Source: Nocardioides sp. YR527
GTDB taxonomy: Bacteria; Actinomycetota; Actinomycetes; Propionibacteriales; Nocardioidaceae
Direction: 5' to 3'
Assembly: GCF_900101045.1 (NCBI RefSeq)
Contig: NZ_FNFN01000001.1
Span: forward strand, 310,001-374,000
Length of the DNA: 64,000 bases
Of the stretch, positions 24,150 to 31,921 are shown piece by piece. Both the position numbers and the translations under genes were made by a program. How positions within the stretch are numbered: the first letter of the stretch is position 1; each line of letters opens with the position of its first letter. Under the pieces are notes generated by a model, which worked only from the letters and a program-made list of their open reading frames with translations, was not told the DNA's origin and ran no database searches.

Positions 24150-25304
24150 ATGACGGCGTACACCCCCACCCCGGAAGACAAGTTCACCTTCGGCCTGTGG
24201 ACCGTCGGCTGGCAGGGCGTCGACGTCTTCGGTGGCCCGACCCGGCCGCAGATGGACATCGCACACTCGGTGGAGAAGCTCGCCGAGATCGGCGCGTACG
24301 GCATCACCTTCCACGACAACGACGTCTTCGAGTTCGACGCGACCGACGCCGAGCGTCAGGCTCAGATCGACAAGCTCAAGGGCGCGCTCGAGGAGACCGG
24401 CCTCAAGGTCCCGATGGCGACCACCAACCTGTTCAGCCACTCCGTCTTCAAGGACGGCGGCTTCACCTCCAACGACCGCGACATCCGTCGCTTCGCGATC
24501 GCCAAGACCGCCAGGAACATCGACCTGGCCGCCGAGCTCGGGGCGACGACGTACGTCATGTGGGGTGGCCGCGAAGGCGCCGAGTCGCATGCCGCCAAGG
24601 ACATCGCGCACGCGCTCGACCGCTACCGCGAGGCCGTCAACCTGCTGGGCGACTACGTGACCGAGAAGGGCTACGACATCCGCTTCGCCATCGAGCCGAA
24701 GCCGAACGAGCCCCGTGGTGACATCCTGCTGCCGACCATCGGCCACGCCATCGCCTTCATCAACTCCCTCGACCGGCCCGAGCTGGTCGGTCTCAACCCG
24801 GAGGTCGGTCACGAGGAGATGGCGGGCGTCAACTTCGCCGCGGGCATCGCGCAGGCGCTGTGGCACGGCAAGCTCTTCCACATCGACCTCAACGGTCAGC
24901 ACGGCCCGCGCTTCGACCAGGACCTGCGCTTCGGCGCCGGCAACCTGCGCGGTGCGTTCAACGTCGTCGACCTGCTCGAGAGCAAGGGCTACGACGGCCC
25001 GCGCCACTTCGACTTCAAGCCGCCGCGCACCGAGGACGAGGCCGGCGTGTGGGCCTCGGCCGCCGGCTGCATGAAGAACTACCTCGTGCTCAAGGAGCGG
25101 GCGCTCGCCTTCCGGGCCGACCCGGAGGTGCAGGCCGCACTCGCCGCGTCCCAGCTCGACGAGCTCGCCCAGCCCACGCTCGCCGCGGGGGAGACCCTCG
25201 ACGACCTGCGCGACGCGTCCTACGACATCGACAAGCTCGACCACGGCTTCGGCTTCGAGCACCTCGACCAGCTCGCGATGGACCACCTCCTCGGTCTCCG
25301 TTGA
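24150..25304 (+). CDS. xylA: Xylose isomerase
   Basis: A 384-residue class I (actinobacterial type) xylose isomerase that converts D-xylose to D-xylulose. The catalytic His55 lies in ITFHDND. Metal ligands lie in [40 protein letters not shown] and HFDFKPPR. The ATG at 24150 has AAGGAA upstream; a reading from 24108 would begin inside the promoter. xylB follows two bases after the stop. Control is probably by the divergent ROK repressor through the two palindromes. Confidence 0.97.
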   Translation: MTAYTPTPEDKFTFGLWTVGWQGVDVFGGPTRPQMDIAHSVEKLAEIGAYGITFHDNDVFEFDATDAERQAQIDKLKGALEETGLKVPMATTNLFSHSVFKDGGFTSNDRDIRRFAIAKTARNIDLAAELGATTYVMWGGREGAESHAAKDIAHALDRYREAVNLLGDYVTEKGYDIRFAIEPKPNEPRGDILLPTIGHAIAFINSLDRPELVGLNPEVGHEEMAGVNFAAGIAQALWHGKLFHIDLNGQHGPRFDQDLRFGAGNLRGAFNVVDLLESKGYDGPRHFDFKPPRTEDEAGVWASAAGCMKNYLVLKERALAFRADPEVQAALAASQLDELAQPTLAAGETLDDLRDASYDIDKLDHGFGFEHLDQLAMDHLLGLR

Positions 25305-25306
25305 GC

Positions 25307-26713
25307 ATGGCGCTCGTAGCCGGGGTCGACTCCTCGACCCAGTCCTGCAAGGTCGTCATCCGCGACGTCTCGACCGGAGAGCTCGTCCGCTCGGGTTCGG
25401 CCAAGCACCCCGAGGGCACCGAGGTCCACCCCGACCACTGGTGGACCGCGCTCGGCGAGGCGGTCGCGGCGGCCGGAGGTCTCGACGACGTCGAGGCCAT
25501 CGCCGTCGGCGGCCAGCAGCACGGGATGGTCACGCTCGACGCGTCCGGAGAGGTCGTACGTCCCGCGCTGCTGTGGAACGACACCCGCTCCGCGCCCGCG
25601 GCCGACGCCCTCAACGCCGAGCTCGGTGCGGAGCGGTGGGCGGCCCAGACGGGTTCGGTGCTGGTGGCCTCCTTCACCATCACCAAGCTGCGCTGGCTGG
25701 CCGAGAACGAGCCCGAGCTGGCCGCGAAGGTGGCCGGCGTCTGCCTGCCGCACGACTGGCTGACCTGGAAGCTCTCCGGGGCCGCCGGCCTGGACACGCT
25801 CACGACCGACCGGTCCGATGCGTCGGGCACGGGCTACTGGGCCACGCCGTCGGGGGACTATCGGCGCGACCTGCTCGAGCGAGCCTTCGGCCGCGGCGAC
25901 CTCGCCCTTCCGTGGGTGCTCGGTCCGGCAGAGTCGGCGGGCCGTACGTCCTCGGCTCTCTCCACCGGTGCCCTGCTGGGCGCCGGCGCGGGAGACAACG
26001 CCGCCTCGGCCCTCGGTCTGGGCGCTGTGCTCGGTGATGTGGTGGTCTCGATCGGCACCTCGGGCGTGGCCTGTGCGGTCGCGGAGGCACCGACGGCAGA
26101 GACGACGGGCACGGTGGCGGGCTTCGCCGACGCGACCGGCCGCTACCTGCCCCTGGTCTGCACCCTCAATGCCGCCCGCGTGCTCTCGTCGACGGCCTCC
26201 CTGCTGGGCGTGTCCCTCGAGGAGCTCTCCGACCTCGCGCTCTCGGCGCCCTCGGGCTCCGACGGCCTCGTGCTGGTGCCCTACCTGGAGGGTGAGCGCA
26301 CCCCCAACCGGCCCGACGCGAAGGGCGCCCTGCACGGCCTCACCCTCGCCACCGCCACCCCGGCGCACCTGGCCCGGGCAGCGGTCGAGGGTCTGCTGTG
26401 CGGCCTCGCCGACGCCATCGACGCGCTCGTCGAGCAGGGCGCCGAGGTACGCCGCGTGCTGCTCGTCGGCGGCGGCGCCAGATCCGAGGCCGTCCGCCGG
26501 ATCGCACCCGTCGTCTTCGGCCGTCCGGTGGTCGTACCCGAGCCGGGGGAGTACGTCGCCGACGGCGCCGCCCGCCAGGCCGCCTGGGTCCTCACCGGCG
26601 GCGAGGAGCCGCCGGCCTGGGAGCTCGCCGGCACCGAGACCTACGAGGCCGACCCCGATCCCGCCGTCCGCTCCCGCTATGCCGAGGTCCGCGACCTGAC
26701 CGAAGGAACCTAG
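25307..26713 (+). CDS. xylB: Xylulokinase
   Basis: A 468-residue FGGY-family kinase that phosphorylates D-xylulose to xylulose-5-phosphate for the pentose phosphate pathway. The N-terminal phosphate loop is [13 protein letters not shown], with [10 protein letters not shown] (about 68-77) and WNDTRS around the substrate. The second domain contains [15 protein letters not shown] and [16 protein letters not shown] (about 385-400). ATG 25307 lies two bases after the xylA stop. A 120-bp inverted repeat begins four bases after its stop. Confidence 0.95.
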   Translation: MALVAGVDSSTQSCKVVIRDVSTGELVRSGSAKHPEGTEVHPDHWWTALGEAVAAAGGLDDVEAIAVGGQQHGMVTLDASGEVVRPALLWNDTRSAPAADALNAELGAERWAAQTGSVLVASFTITKLRWLAENEPELAAKVAGVCLPHDWLTWKLSGAAGLDTLTTDRSDASGTGYWATPSGDYRRDLLERAFGRGDLALPWVLGPAESAGRTSSALSTGALLGAGAGDNAASALGLGAVLGDVVVSIGTSGVACAVAEAPTAETTGTVAGFADATGRYLPLVCTLNAARVLSSTASLLGVSLEELSDLALSAPSGSDGLVLVPYLEGERTPNRPDAKGALHGLTLATATPAHLARAAVEGLLCGLADAIDALVEQGAEVRRVLLVGGGARSEAVRRIAPVVFGRPVVVPEPGEYVADGAARQAAWVLTGGEEPPAWELAGTETYEADPDPAVRSRYAEVRDLTEGT

Positions 26714-26716
26714 CTC

Positions 26717-26836
26717 CGCTGGTCGAGCCGCCGGAGCCGCTGGGCGAAGGCGTGTCGAGACCAACACAGTCGGATGGAGCGCCGAGACGACCGTGTTGGT
26801 TTCGACACGCTCGCTGCGCTCGTGGCTCAACCAGCG
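26717..26836. repeat. Long inverted repeat, copy 1
   Basis: The outer arms (CGCTGGTCGAG and CAACCAGCG) and inner arms (CGTGTCGAGACCAACAC at 26751-26767, and GTGTTGGTTTCGACACG at 26793-26809) can fold into a large cruciform or hairpin. A close relative lies at 34529-34659. It fills the gap between xylB and the next gene. Target duplications and coding capacity were not seen. Confidence 0.8.
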
Positions 26837-26863
26837 CCTACTTCGGATAGCGTGAGCGACGCC

Positions 26864-27484
26864 ATGTTGGATCACATCAAAGGCTTCGTTCAGGGAGTCG
26901 TCCTCGCGCCCATCGTCCGGTTGTTCGTGGCGCTGAAGATCAGCCCCGACGTCGTGACGCTCGTCGGCACCATCGGAGTAGCGGTCGGAGCGCTGGCGTT
27001 CTACCCGCGCGGCGAGCTGCTGGCCGGCACGATCTTCATCACCTGCTTCGTCTTCAGCGACCTGATCGACGGAGCGATGGCGCGCTCTGTCGGACGCACC
27101 TCGAAGTTCGGTGCCTTCTGGGACTCCACCCTCGACCGGATCGGCGACGGCGCGGTCTTCGGTGGCCTGGCGCTCTACTTCGCCGGCCCGGGCGACTCCG
27201 ACCTCTATCTCGCGCTGACCCTGTGGTGCGTGGTGATGGGCGCGGTCACCTCCTACGCCCGCGCCCGCGCCGAGTCGCTGGGCTTCACCGCCAACGTCGG
27301 CATCGCCGAGCGCGCCGACCGCCTCGTCCTGGTTCTGGTGCTGACCGGCTTCGCCGGCATCTTCGACCTCGACCTGCTGATCTACATCGCGCTGTGGATC
27401 CTCGCCGTCGCCTCGACCGTCACCGTCGGCCAGCGCGTCTGGACGGTCCGCAAGCAGGCCATCGCCGAGGAGGCGTCGGCGTGA
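26864..27484 (+). CDS. pgsA: CDP-alcohol phosphatidyltransferase, probable PIP synthase
   Basis: A 206-residue integral membrane enzyme with about six helices. The family signature D-x2-DG-x2-AR-x8-G-x3-D-x3-D is complete in DLIDGAMARS followed by GAFWDSTLDR (about residues 66-93). Position beside an inositol-phosphatase gene suggests phosphatidylinositol-phosphate synthase, which joins CDP-diacylglycerol and inositol-3-phosphate. Phosphatidylglycerophosphate synthase is the alternative. ATG 26864 is chosen; GTG 26852 is also possible. Longer upstream readings run into the inverted repeat. Confidence 0.88.
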   Translation: MLDHIKGFVQGVVLAPIVRLFVALKISPDVVTLVGTIGVAVGALAFYPRGELLAGTIFITCFVFSDLIDGAMARSVGRTSKFGAFWDSTLDRIGDGAVFGGLALYFAGPGDSDLYLALTLWCVVMGAVTSYARARAESLGFTANVGIAERADRLVLVLVLTGFAGIFDLDLLIYIALWILAVASTVTVGQRVWTVRKQAIAEEASA

Positions 27485-28254
27485 CCGCGCCGACCGAACA
27501 CGACGTACGCCTGGCGACCGAGCTCGTCCGCGGCGCCGGCTCGCTCGCCGCGAAGATGCGCAGCGAGGGCATCGGCGACTCGATCGAGACCAAGACCTCG
27601 GTCTCCGACCTGGTCACCGCCGCCGACAAGGCCGCCGAGACGGCGATCGTGGAGCGCCTCACCGCCGAGCATCCCGGCGACGGCATCCTCGGCGAGGAGG
27701 GCTCGGCCCGCGAGTCGACCACCGGCCGGGTGTGGACCATCGACCCCGTCGACGGCACCTACAACTTCGTACGCGGCCTCGACTGGTGGTGCTCGGCGCT
27801 CGCCCTGACCGACGAGCACGACATCGTCCTGGGGGCGGTCTACTCACCGGCCGAGGACGCCGTCTACGTCGGCGGCCCCGAGCTGCCCACCACCCGCAAC
27901 GGCGTCCGGCTCGACGCGATGCCCGACGCCCCTCTCGCCCACGCCTGCCTGACCACCTACCTGCACCCCTCGAAGCTGAAGCACCCGGTCGGCGAGGCCT
28001 ACGTCCGCGTCGCCAGCCAGGCCGCCTCGATCCGGATCCTCGGCTCCGGGTCGATGGACCTCACCGCGATCGCCCAGGGCAGGCTCCACCTCTTCTGCCA
28101 GCACTCCGTCCCAGACTGGGACCGGCTACCCGGTGCCGGGCTCGTCCTCGGCGCCGGCGGCACCACGGCCCAGGTCGAGGCCGGGGGAGTCCTCTGGTCG
28201 CTCGCCGGCGCCCCGACCGCGGTGGCCGAGGCGGTCGACGCACTGGCCTCCTAG
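27481..28254 (+). CDS. Inositol-monophosphatase-family phosphatase
   Basis: A 257-residue metal-dependent phosphatase. Motif 1 is WTIDPVDGTYNFVRG (about 84-98), preceded by the GEEG metal site (about 71-74). The second signature is PDWDRLPGAGLVLGAGG (about 212-228), here with DRL before the Pro-Gly-Ala-Gly segment. The family hydrolyses inositol phosphates, PAP or histidinol phosphate. GTG 27481 overlaps the stop of the preceding phosphatidyltransferase gene (GTGA), so a role in phosphatidylinositol synthesis is likely, either supplying inositol or dephosphorylating PIP (inference). Confidence 0.88.
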   Translation: MTAPTEHDVRLATELVRGAGSLAAKMRSEGIGDSIETKTSVSDLVTAADKAAETAIVERLTAEHPGDGILGEEGSARESTTGRVWTIDPVDGTYNFVRGLDWWCSALALTDEHDIVLGAVYSPAEDAVYVGGPELPTTRNGVRLDAMPDAPLAHACLTTYLHPSKLKHPVGEAYVRVASQAASIRILGSGSMDLTAIAQGRLHLFCQHSVPDWDRLPGAGLVLGAGGTTAQVEAGGVLWSLAGAPTAVAEAVDALAS

Positions 28255-28267
28255 CACTGGCCTCCTA
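28240..28267 (+). repeat. 14-bp tandem duplication over stop codon
   Basis: GCACTGGCCTCCTA occurs twice in tandem (28240-28253 and 28254-28267). The first copy carries the end of the phosphatase gene and its stop, and the second reproduces them out of use. This looks like a recent slippage event. Confidence 0.85.
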
Positions 28268-28334
28268 GCAGTCCACTTCGGGAACAGTGGCCTGAGCAGG
28301 GCTTTCCGAGGGTGGCGTACGTCCTGCCCCGACT

Positions 28335-28340
28335 TACGAT
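28335..28340 (+). promoter_or_regulatory. -10 element for leaderless pdxS mRNA
   Basis: TACGAT ends six bases before the pdxS ATG. There is no ribosome site at standard spacing, so initiation at the A of ATG is expected. Confidence 0.5.
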
Positions 28341-28346
28341 CGCTCC

Positions 28347-29243
28347 ATGGCAACAAGCACGAATGAGACGGGAACCTCGCGGGTCAAGCGCGGGATGGCG
28401 GAGATGCTCAAGGGCGGCGTGATCATGGACGTGGTCACCCCCGAGCAGGCGAAGATCGCCGAGGACGCCGGGGCGGTGGCGGTGATGGCGCTCGAGCGCG
28501 TCCCGGCCGACATCCGCGCCCAGGGCGGCGTGAGCCGCATGTCCGACCCCGACATGATCGACGGCATCATCGAGGCCGTCTCCATCCCCGTCATGGCCAA
28601 GGCCCGCATCGGCCACTTCGCCGAGGCGCAGGTGCTGCAGTCCCTGGGGGTCGACTACATCGACGAGTCCGAGGTGCTGACCCCGGCCGACTACGAGAAC
28701 CACATCGACAAGTGGGCCTTCACGGTGCCGTTCGTGTGCGGCGCGACCAACCTCGGCGAGGCGCTGCGCCGCATCACCGAGGGCGCGGCGATGATCCGCT
28801 CCAAGGGCGAGGCCGGCACCGGCGACGTGTCCAACGCGGTCACCCACATGCGTACGATCCGCCGCGAGATCCGGCGTCTCGGCGCCCTCGCCGACGACGA
28901 GCTCTACGTGGCGGCCAAGGAGCTCCAGGCCCCCTACGAGCTGGTCAAGGAGGTTGCCACCAACGGCAAGCTCCCGGTCGTCCTGTTCACCGCCGGCGGC
29001 ATCGCGACCCCGGCCGACGCGGCGATGATGATGCAGCTCGGCGCCGAGGGCGTCTTCGTCGGCTCCGGCATCTTCAAGTCCGGCAACCCGGCCCAGCGCG
29101 CCGAGGCGATCGTGAAGGCGACGACCTTCCACGACGACCCCGACGTCGTCGCCAAGGTCTCCCGCGGCCTGGGTGAGGCGATGGTCGGCATCAACGTCGA
29201 CGAGCCGGCCCGTTCGATCCAGTTCGCGGAGCGCGGCTGGTAG
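28347..29243 (+). CDS. pdxS: Pyridoxal 5'-phosphate synthase lyase subunit PdxS
   Basis: A 298-residue PdxS/SNZ barrel that makes PLP from ribose-5-phosphate, glyceraldehyde-3-phosphate and ammonia. Key segments are [21 protein letters not shown], the catalytic lysine in [10 protein letters not shown] (about 79-88), [10 protein letters not shown] with the second lysine, and [13 protein letters not shown]. It needs ammonia from PdxT, whose gene lies 3.8 kb downstream instead of adjacent. A strong hairpin follows the gene. Confidence 0.97.
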   Translation: MATSTNETGTSRVKRGMAEMLKGGVIMDVVTPEQAKIAEDAGAVAVMALERVPADIRAQGGVSRMSDPDMIDGIIEAVSIPVMAKARIGHFAEAQVLQSLGVDYIDESEVLTPADYENHIDKWAFTVPFVCGATNLGEALRRITEGAAMIRSKGEAGTGDVSNAVTHMRTIRREIRRLGALADDELYVAAKELQAPYELVKEVATNGKLPVVLFTAGGIATPADAAMMMQLGAEGVFVGSGIFKSGNPAQRAEAIVKATTFHDDPDVVAKVSRGLGEAMVGINVDEPARSIQFAERGW

Positions 29244-29263
29244 GTCGCGACCGACGTCGTACA

Positions 29264-29305
29264 GAAGCGGCTGCGCATCCCCTCGGTGGGGTGCGCAGCC
29301 GCTTC
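29264..29305 (+). terminator. Hairpin terminator after pdxS
   Basis: GAAGCGGCTGCGCATCCCC pairs with GGGGTGCGCAGCCGCTTC (one bulged T) around a short TCGGT loop. There is no T-tract. It lies 20 bp after the pdxS stop and separates it from the SipW cassette. Confidence 0.75.
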
Positions 29306-29411
29306 GCATGTGAGAGGAAATAGATCCGAAATGCACTGAACTGCCATAAAACTGACCAACGGATTGAAATAAAGTAGTTATGGGTTTCCTATGTGAAAAC
29401 GTCCCCAAGTA

Positions 29412-29428
29412 ATGGATCTTGGATCCAT
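29412..29428. promoter_or_regulatory. Palindrome in AT-rich leader of the surface cassette
   Basis: ATGGATC-TTG-GATCCAT has perfect 7-bp arms. It sits 43 bp before the first cassette gene, in a stretch (about 29325-29435) clearly richer in A and T than the rest of the window. It may be an operator for the cassette (inference). Confidence 0.45.
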
Positions 29429-29471
29429 ACATATGGGGGCACCGCGTCCCTGTGGAGATGGGGACGAAGTC

Positions 29472-30026
29472 ATGAAGAAGTCGACGAAGGGTGCAGTCGC
29501 CGCCGCGGCCGCTGCGGTCCTGCTTCTCGGTGGTGCCGGGACGCTCGCCTACTGGACCGATGAGGGCACCGCCTCGGGCGGAACGCTCACCACCGGCAAC
29601 ATGGCATTGAGTGACGGCACGTGCGAGGCGGGGTGGACCTACCCGGACGGCTCCGCGGTCGCGACGATCGTGCCGGGCGACTCGATCACCAAGTCCTGCT
29701 CGTTCGAGGTGACCGGAGCCGGTGATCACCTCACCGCCACCGTGTCGGCCCCTGGCGAGGTCACCTACACCACCGACCGGGCCACGACGACCATGCAGCT
29801 CACCGCAACCGCGGACTACGAGCTCGGCGGCGAGCCGGTGGGCGACGGCGACTCGTTCGCTATCGACGGCCCGACCACGCTGGTCGCCCAGGTCGAGGTG
29901 GTCTTCCCGTACGGGGACGCGACCACGATCAACGCCAACGACACCCAGGACATCACCGCGACCCTGGACGCGATCACGATCACGCTGACCCAGGACCAGA
30001 GCTCGGGCCAGAACCCGAACCCCTGA
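29472..30026 (+). CDS. TasA-like exported protein with alternate-type signal peptide (1)
   Basis: A 184-residue exported protein. The N-terminus MKKSTKGAV has a hydrophobic core followed by GTLAYWTDEGTASGGTLTTG (about 24-43), the hallmark of SipW-processed camelysin/TasA-type proteins. The rest is Thr-, Asp- and Val-rich, predicted beta structure, with two Cys (about 50 and 76). Such proteins can form surface fibres or matrix. ATG 29472 has a GGGGA-containing leader; a reading from 29412 would begin in the palindrome. The matching signal peptidase gene follows 34 bp downstream. Confidence 0.85.
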   Translation: MKKSTKGAVAAAAAAVLLLGGAGTLAYWTDEGTASGGTLTTGNMALSDGTCEAGWTYPDGSAVATIVPGDSITKSCSFEVTGAGDHLTATVSAPGEVTYTTDRATTTMQLTATADYELGGEPVGDGDSFAIDGPTTLVAQVEVVFPYGDATTINANDTQDITATLDAITITLTQDQSSGQNPNP

Positions 30027-30060
30027 TCCGCGTGTCAGCCACAACCGTGAGCCGGCGTCC

Positions 30061-30681
30061 ATGACGGGCGCAGGCACGGTGTCGACCCGGCGGCCCTCGT
30101 CATCGGGTGAGCGACGCCTGCCCGTCCCCGGGCCCCGAGCCCTGCTCGGGTTCGTCGGGCAGTTCGTGGTCTGGTTCGTGATCATCGCCGCCGGAGCCGT
30201 GATCGTCCTCGGTGTCGCCGCGCCGCGGATCGTCGGAGGAGAGGCGTTCACGGTGCTCAGCGGCTCGATGCGGCCCGGGATGCCACCAGGGTCCCTGGTG
30301 GTCGTACGTCCGGTCGACCCGGCCACCCTCCGGATCGGCGACGTGATCACCTTCCAGCTGAGGTCGGGGGAGCCGGCGGTCGCGACGCACCGCATCACCG
30401 GCATCGGCACCGACACCACGGGCGAACGCGTCTTCACCACCCGCGGTGACGCCAACGACGCCGACGACGTGAAGCCGGTGCGGATGGTGCAGGTGCGCGG
30501 CGAGCGCTGGTACTGGCTGCCCTACGTCGGCCATCTCAACTCGCTGCTGACCGGTGAGCAGCGAGCCATCACCAGGCTCGTCGGCGCCGGGCTGCTCGGT
30601 GGCTACGCGCTGGTGATGTTCGGTGGCTCCATCCGTGACCGCCGCCGGGAGCGGGCCGGGGAAGCGGCGGCGAAGCCATGA
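30061..30681 (+). CDS. sipW: SipW-type signal peptidase I
   Basis: A 206-residue membrane signal peptidase of the ER/archaeal (SipW) type with a Ser-His-Asp arrangement instead of Ser-Lys. Catalytic Ser69 is in VLSGSMRPGM, His110 in ATHRI, and the Asp box GDANDADD starts at residue 129. One N-terminal helix (about 28-52) and one C-terminal helix anchor it. It should cleave the alternate-type signal peptides of the neighbouring TasA-like proteins. Its stop overlaps the start of the LPXTG gene. Confidence 0.9.
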   Translation: MTGAGTVSTRRPSSSGERRLPVPGPRALLGFVGQFVVWFVIIAAGAVIVLGVAAPRIVGGEAFTVLSGSMRPGMPPGSLVVVRPVDPATLRIGDVITFQLRSGEPAVATHRITGIGTDTTGERVFTTRGDANDADDVKPVRMVQVRGERWYWLPYVGHLNSLLTGEQRAITRLVGAGLLGGYALVMFGGSIRDRRRERAGEAAAKP

Positions 30682-31331
30682 CGGCCGTACGCCTCCTGCT
30701 CGCGCTCCTGGTGATCTCGACCCTTGCCGCGGCCGCGCCGTCGGCGGCCGCGACCGAGCCTGTGCAGCTGAGCAACGACGGCCGCACCTGGGCCGCGGAC
30801 CTGCCCGAGCCGCTGTTCGATCCGGAGACGCGCTGGGTGCCCGGCGACTCACGGGCGGCGACGTTCTGGGTGCGCGACGCCGGGGAGAGCCGCGGTGCGC
30901 TCTCGGTGAGCGCCGACATCCGCGACACCGACCGCCTGGTGGCCGAGGGTGCGATGAACCTGCGGCTGCGCCGCGGATCGGGCGAATGGCAGGAGGTGCG
31001 GCCGGGCTCCAGCATCTCGCTGGGCCGGCTGGAGCGGGGCGGTCGGGAACGGATCGGTGTGGTCGCGACGTACGCGCCGGGCTCGGGCAACGACACGATG
31101 GACTCCGCGTTCACCTTCAGTCTCGACGTACGTCTGACCGGGGACGACGCCACTGGTGACGACGGGACCGGGCCCGTCGGTGACGTGCCCGAGGCCCAGG
31201 CTCCGGCCGGCGGTGGCCTGCTGCCCGACACCGGCAGCCCGGTGAGGTGGTGGCTGATCGCCCTGGCCTCACTCTCGATCGGCGGGGGCACGGCCCTCGT
31301 CCTGCGCAGCAAGCGAAAGGGAAGACCATGA
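30678..31331 (+). CDS. LPXTG-anchored surface protein of SipW cassette
   Basis: A 217-residue protein with a normal Sec signal peptide (residues 1 to about 25). The beta-rich body of about 150 residues has no family I recognise. An Asp/Gly/Thr linker is followed by the sortase signal LPDTG (about 182-186), a hydrophobic helix and the basic tail RSKRKGRP. It should be covalently attached to peptidoglycan by a sortase. No sortase gene is in the window. Overlaps with both neighbours tie it to the fibre-like proteins, perhaps as their wall anchor or base (inference). Confidence 0.85.
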   Translation: MTAVRLLLALLVISTLAAAAPSAAATEPVQLSNDGRTWAADLPEPLFDPETRWVPGDSRAATFWVRDAGESRGALSVSADIRDTDRLVAEGAMNLRLRRGSGEWQEVRPGSSISLGRLERGGRERIGVVATYAPGSGNDTMDSAFTFSLDVRLTGDDATGDDGTGPVGDVPEAQAPAGGGLLPDTGSPVRWWLIALASLSIGGGTALVLRSKRKGRP

Positions 31332-31921
31332 CCAGTCCGCGACGGCGCCTGGGCGCCGCGTTCAAGAGGGCGGTGAGGTCCGCGCGGGTACGCGCGCTGC
31401 TCGCTCTCGGAGCGGTCGTCTCGATCGGTGCGACCGGGACGCTGGCCTATTGGACCGACACGGTCGAGGTCAGCGGCGCGACCCTGACCACGGGCACGCT
31501 CGACCTCCAGGTCAACGGTGCCGACCCCTACACCGGTTTCACGGCGCTGAGCCTCACCGGCATGTACCCGGGCACGTCCTCGGCGGGCATCCTGACCGTG
31601 CAGAACGTCGGGTCCATCCCGCTGAGCTACACGATGACGAGCGGATCCTCGACCACCACGCTGTCCCCGCTGACCCTCAAGGTCACCGCCGACACGAGCG
31701 TGACCAACGACGGCACGCTGAACCAGACCTGTCCGGGCACGGCGCTCGCCGGCACCGGCGGCCCACTGCCGCCCTCCGGCATCGCGACCGCGCGTACGCT
31801 CCAGCCCGGCACGTCACAGACCCTCTGCCTGCAGGTGACGCTCGGCACCGACTCTCCCGACACCGCCCAGGGCCGCTCGAGCAACATCACCTTCACGCTC
31901 ACCGGGACCCAGCTCCCGTGA
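31328..31921 (+). CDS. TasA-like exported protein with alternate-type signal peptide (2)
   Basis: A 197-residue exported protein. A basic N-terminus (RRRLGAAFKRAVRSARVR) precedes the hydrophobic core and TGTLAYWTDTVEVSGATLTT (about 37-56), the same processing region as the protein encoded at 29472. The mature part (DLQVNGADPYTGF, PGTSSAGILTVQNVGSIPLS) resembles camelysin/TasA beta-sandwich domains and includes two Cys. It starts inside the stop of the LPXTG gene, and its own stop overlaps the GTG of the peptidase-fusion gene. Confidence 0.85.
   Translation: MTSPRRRLGAAFKRAVRSARVRALLALGAVVSIGATGTLAYWTDTVEVSGATLTTGTLDLQVNGADPYTGFTALSLTGMYPGTSSAGILTVQNVGSIPLSYTMTSGSSTTTLSPLTLKVTADTSVTNDGTLNQTCPGTALAGTGGPLPPSGIATARTLQPGTSQTLCLQVTLGTDSPDTAQGRSSNITFTLTGTQLP

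Noticed and set aside
26717..26836. Inverted repeats considered as insertion sequence or MITE remnants
   Set aside because: No transposase fragment or target duplication seen at either copy; kept as repeats only.
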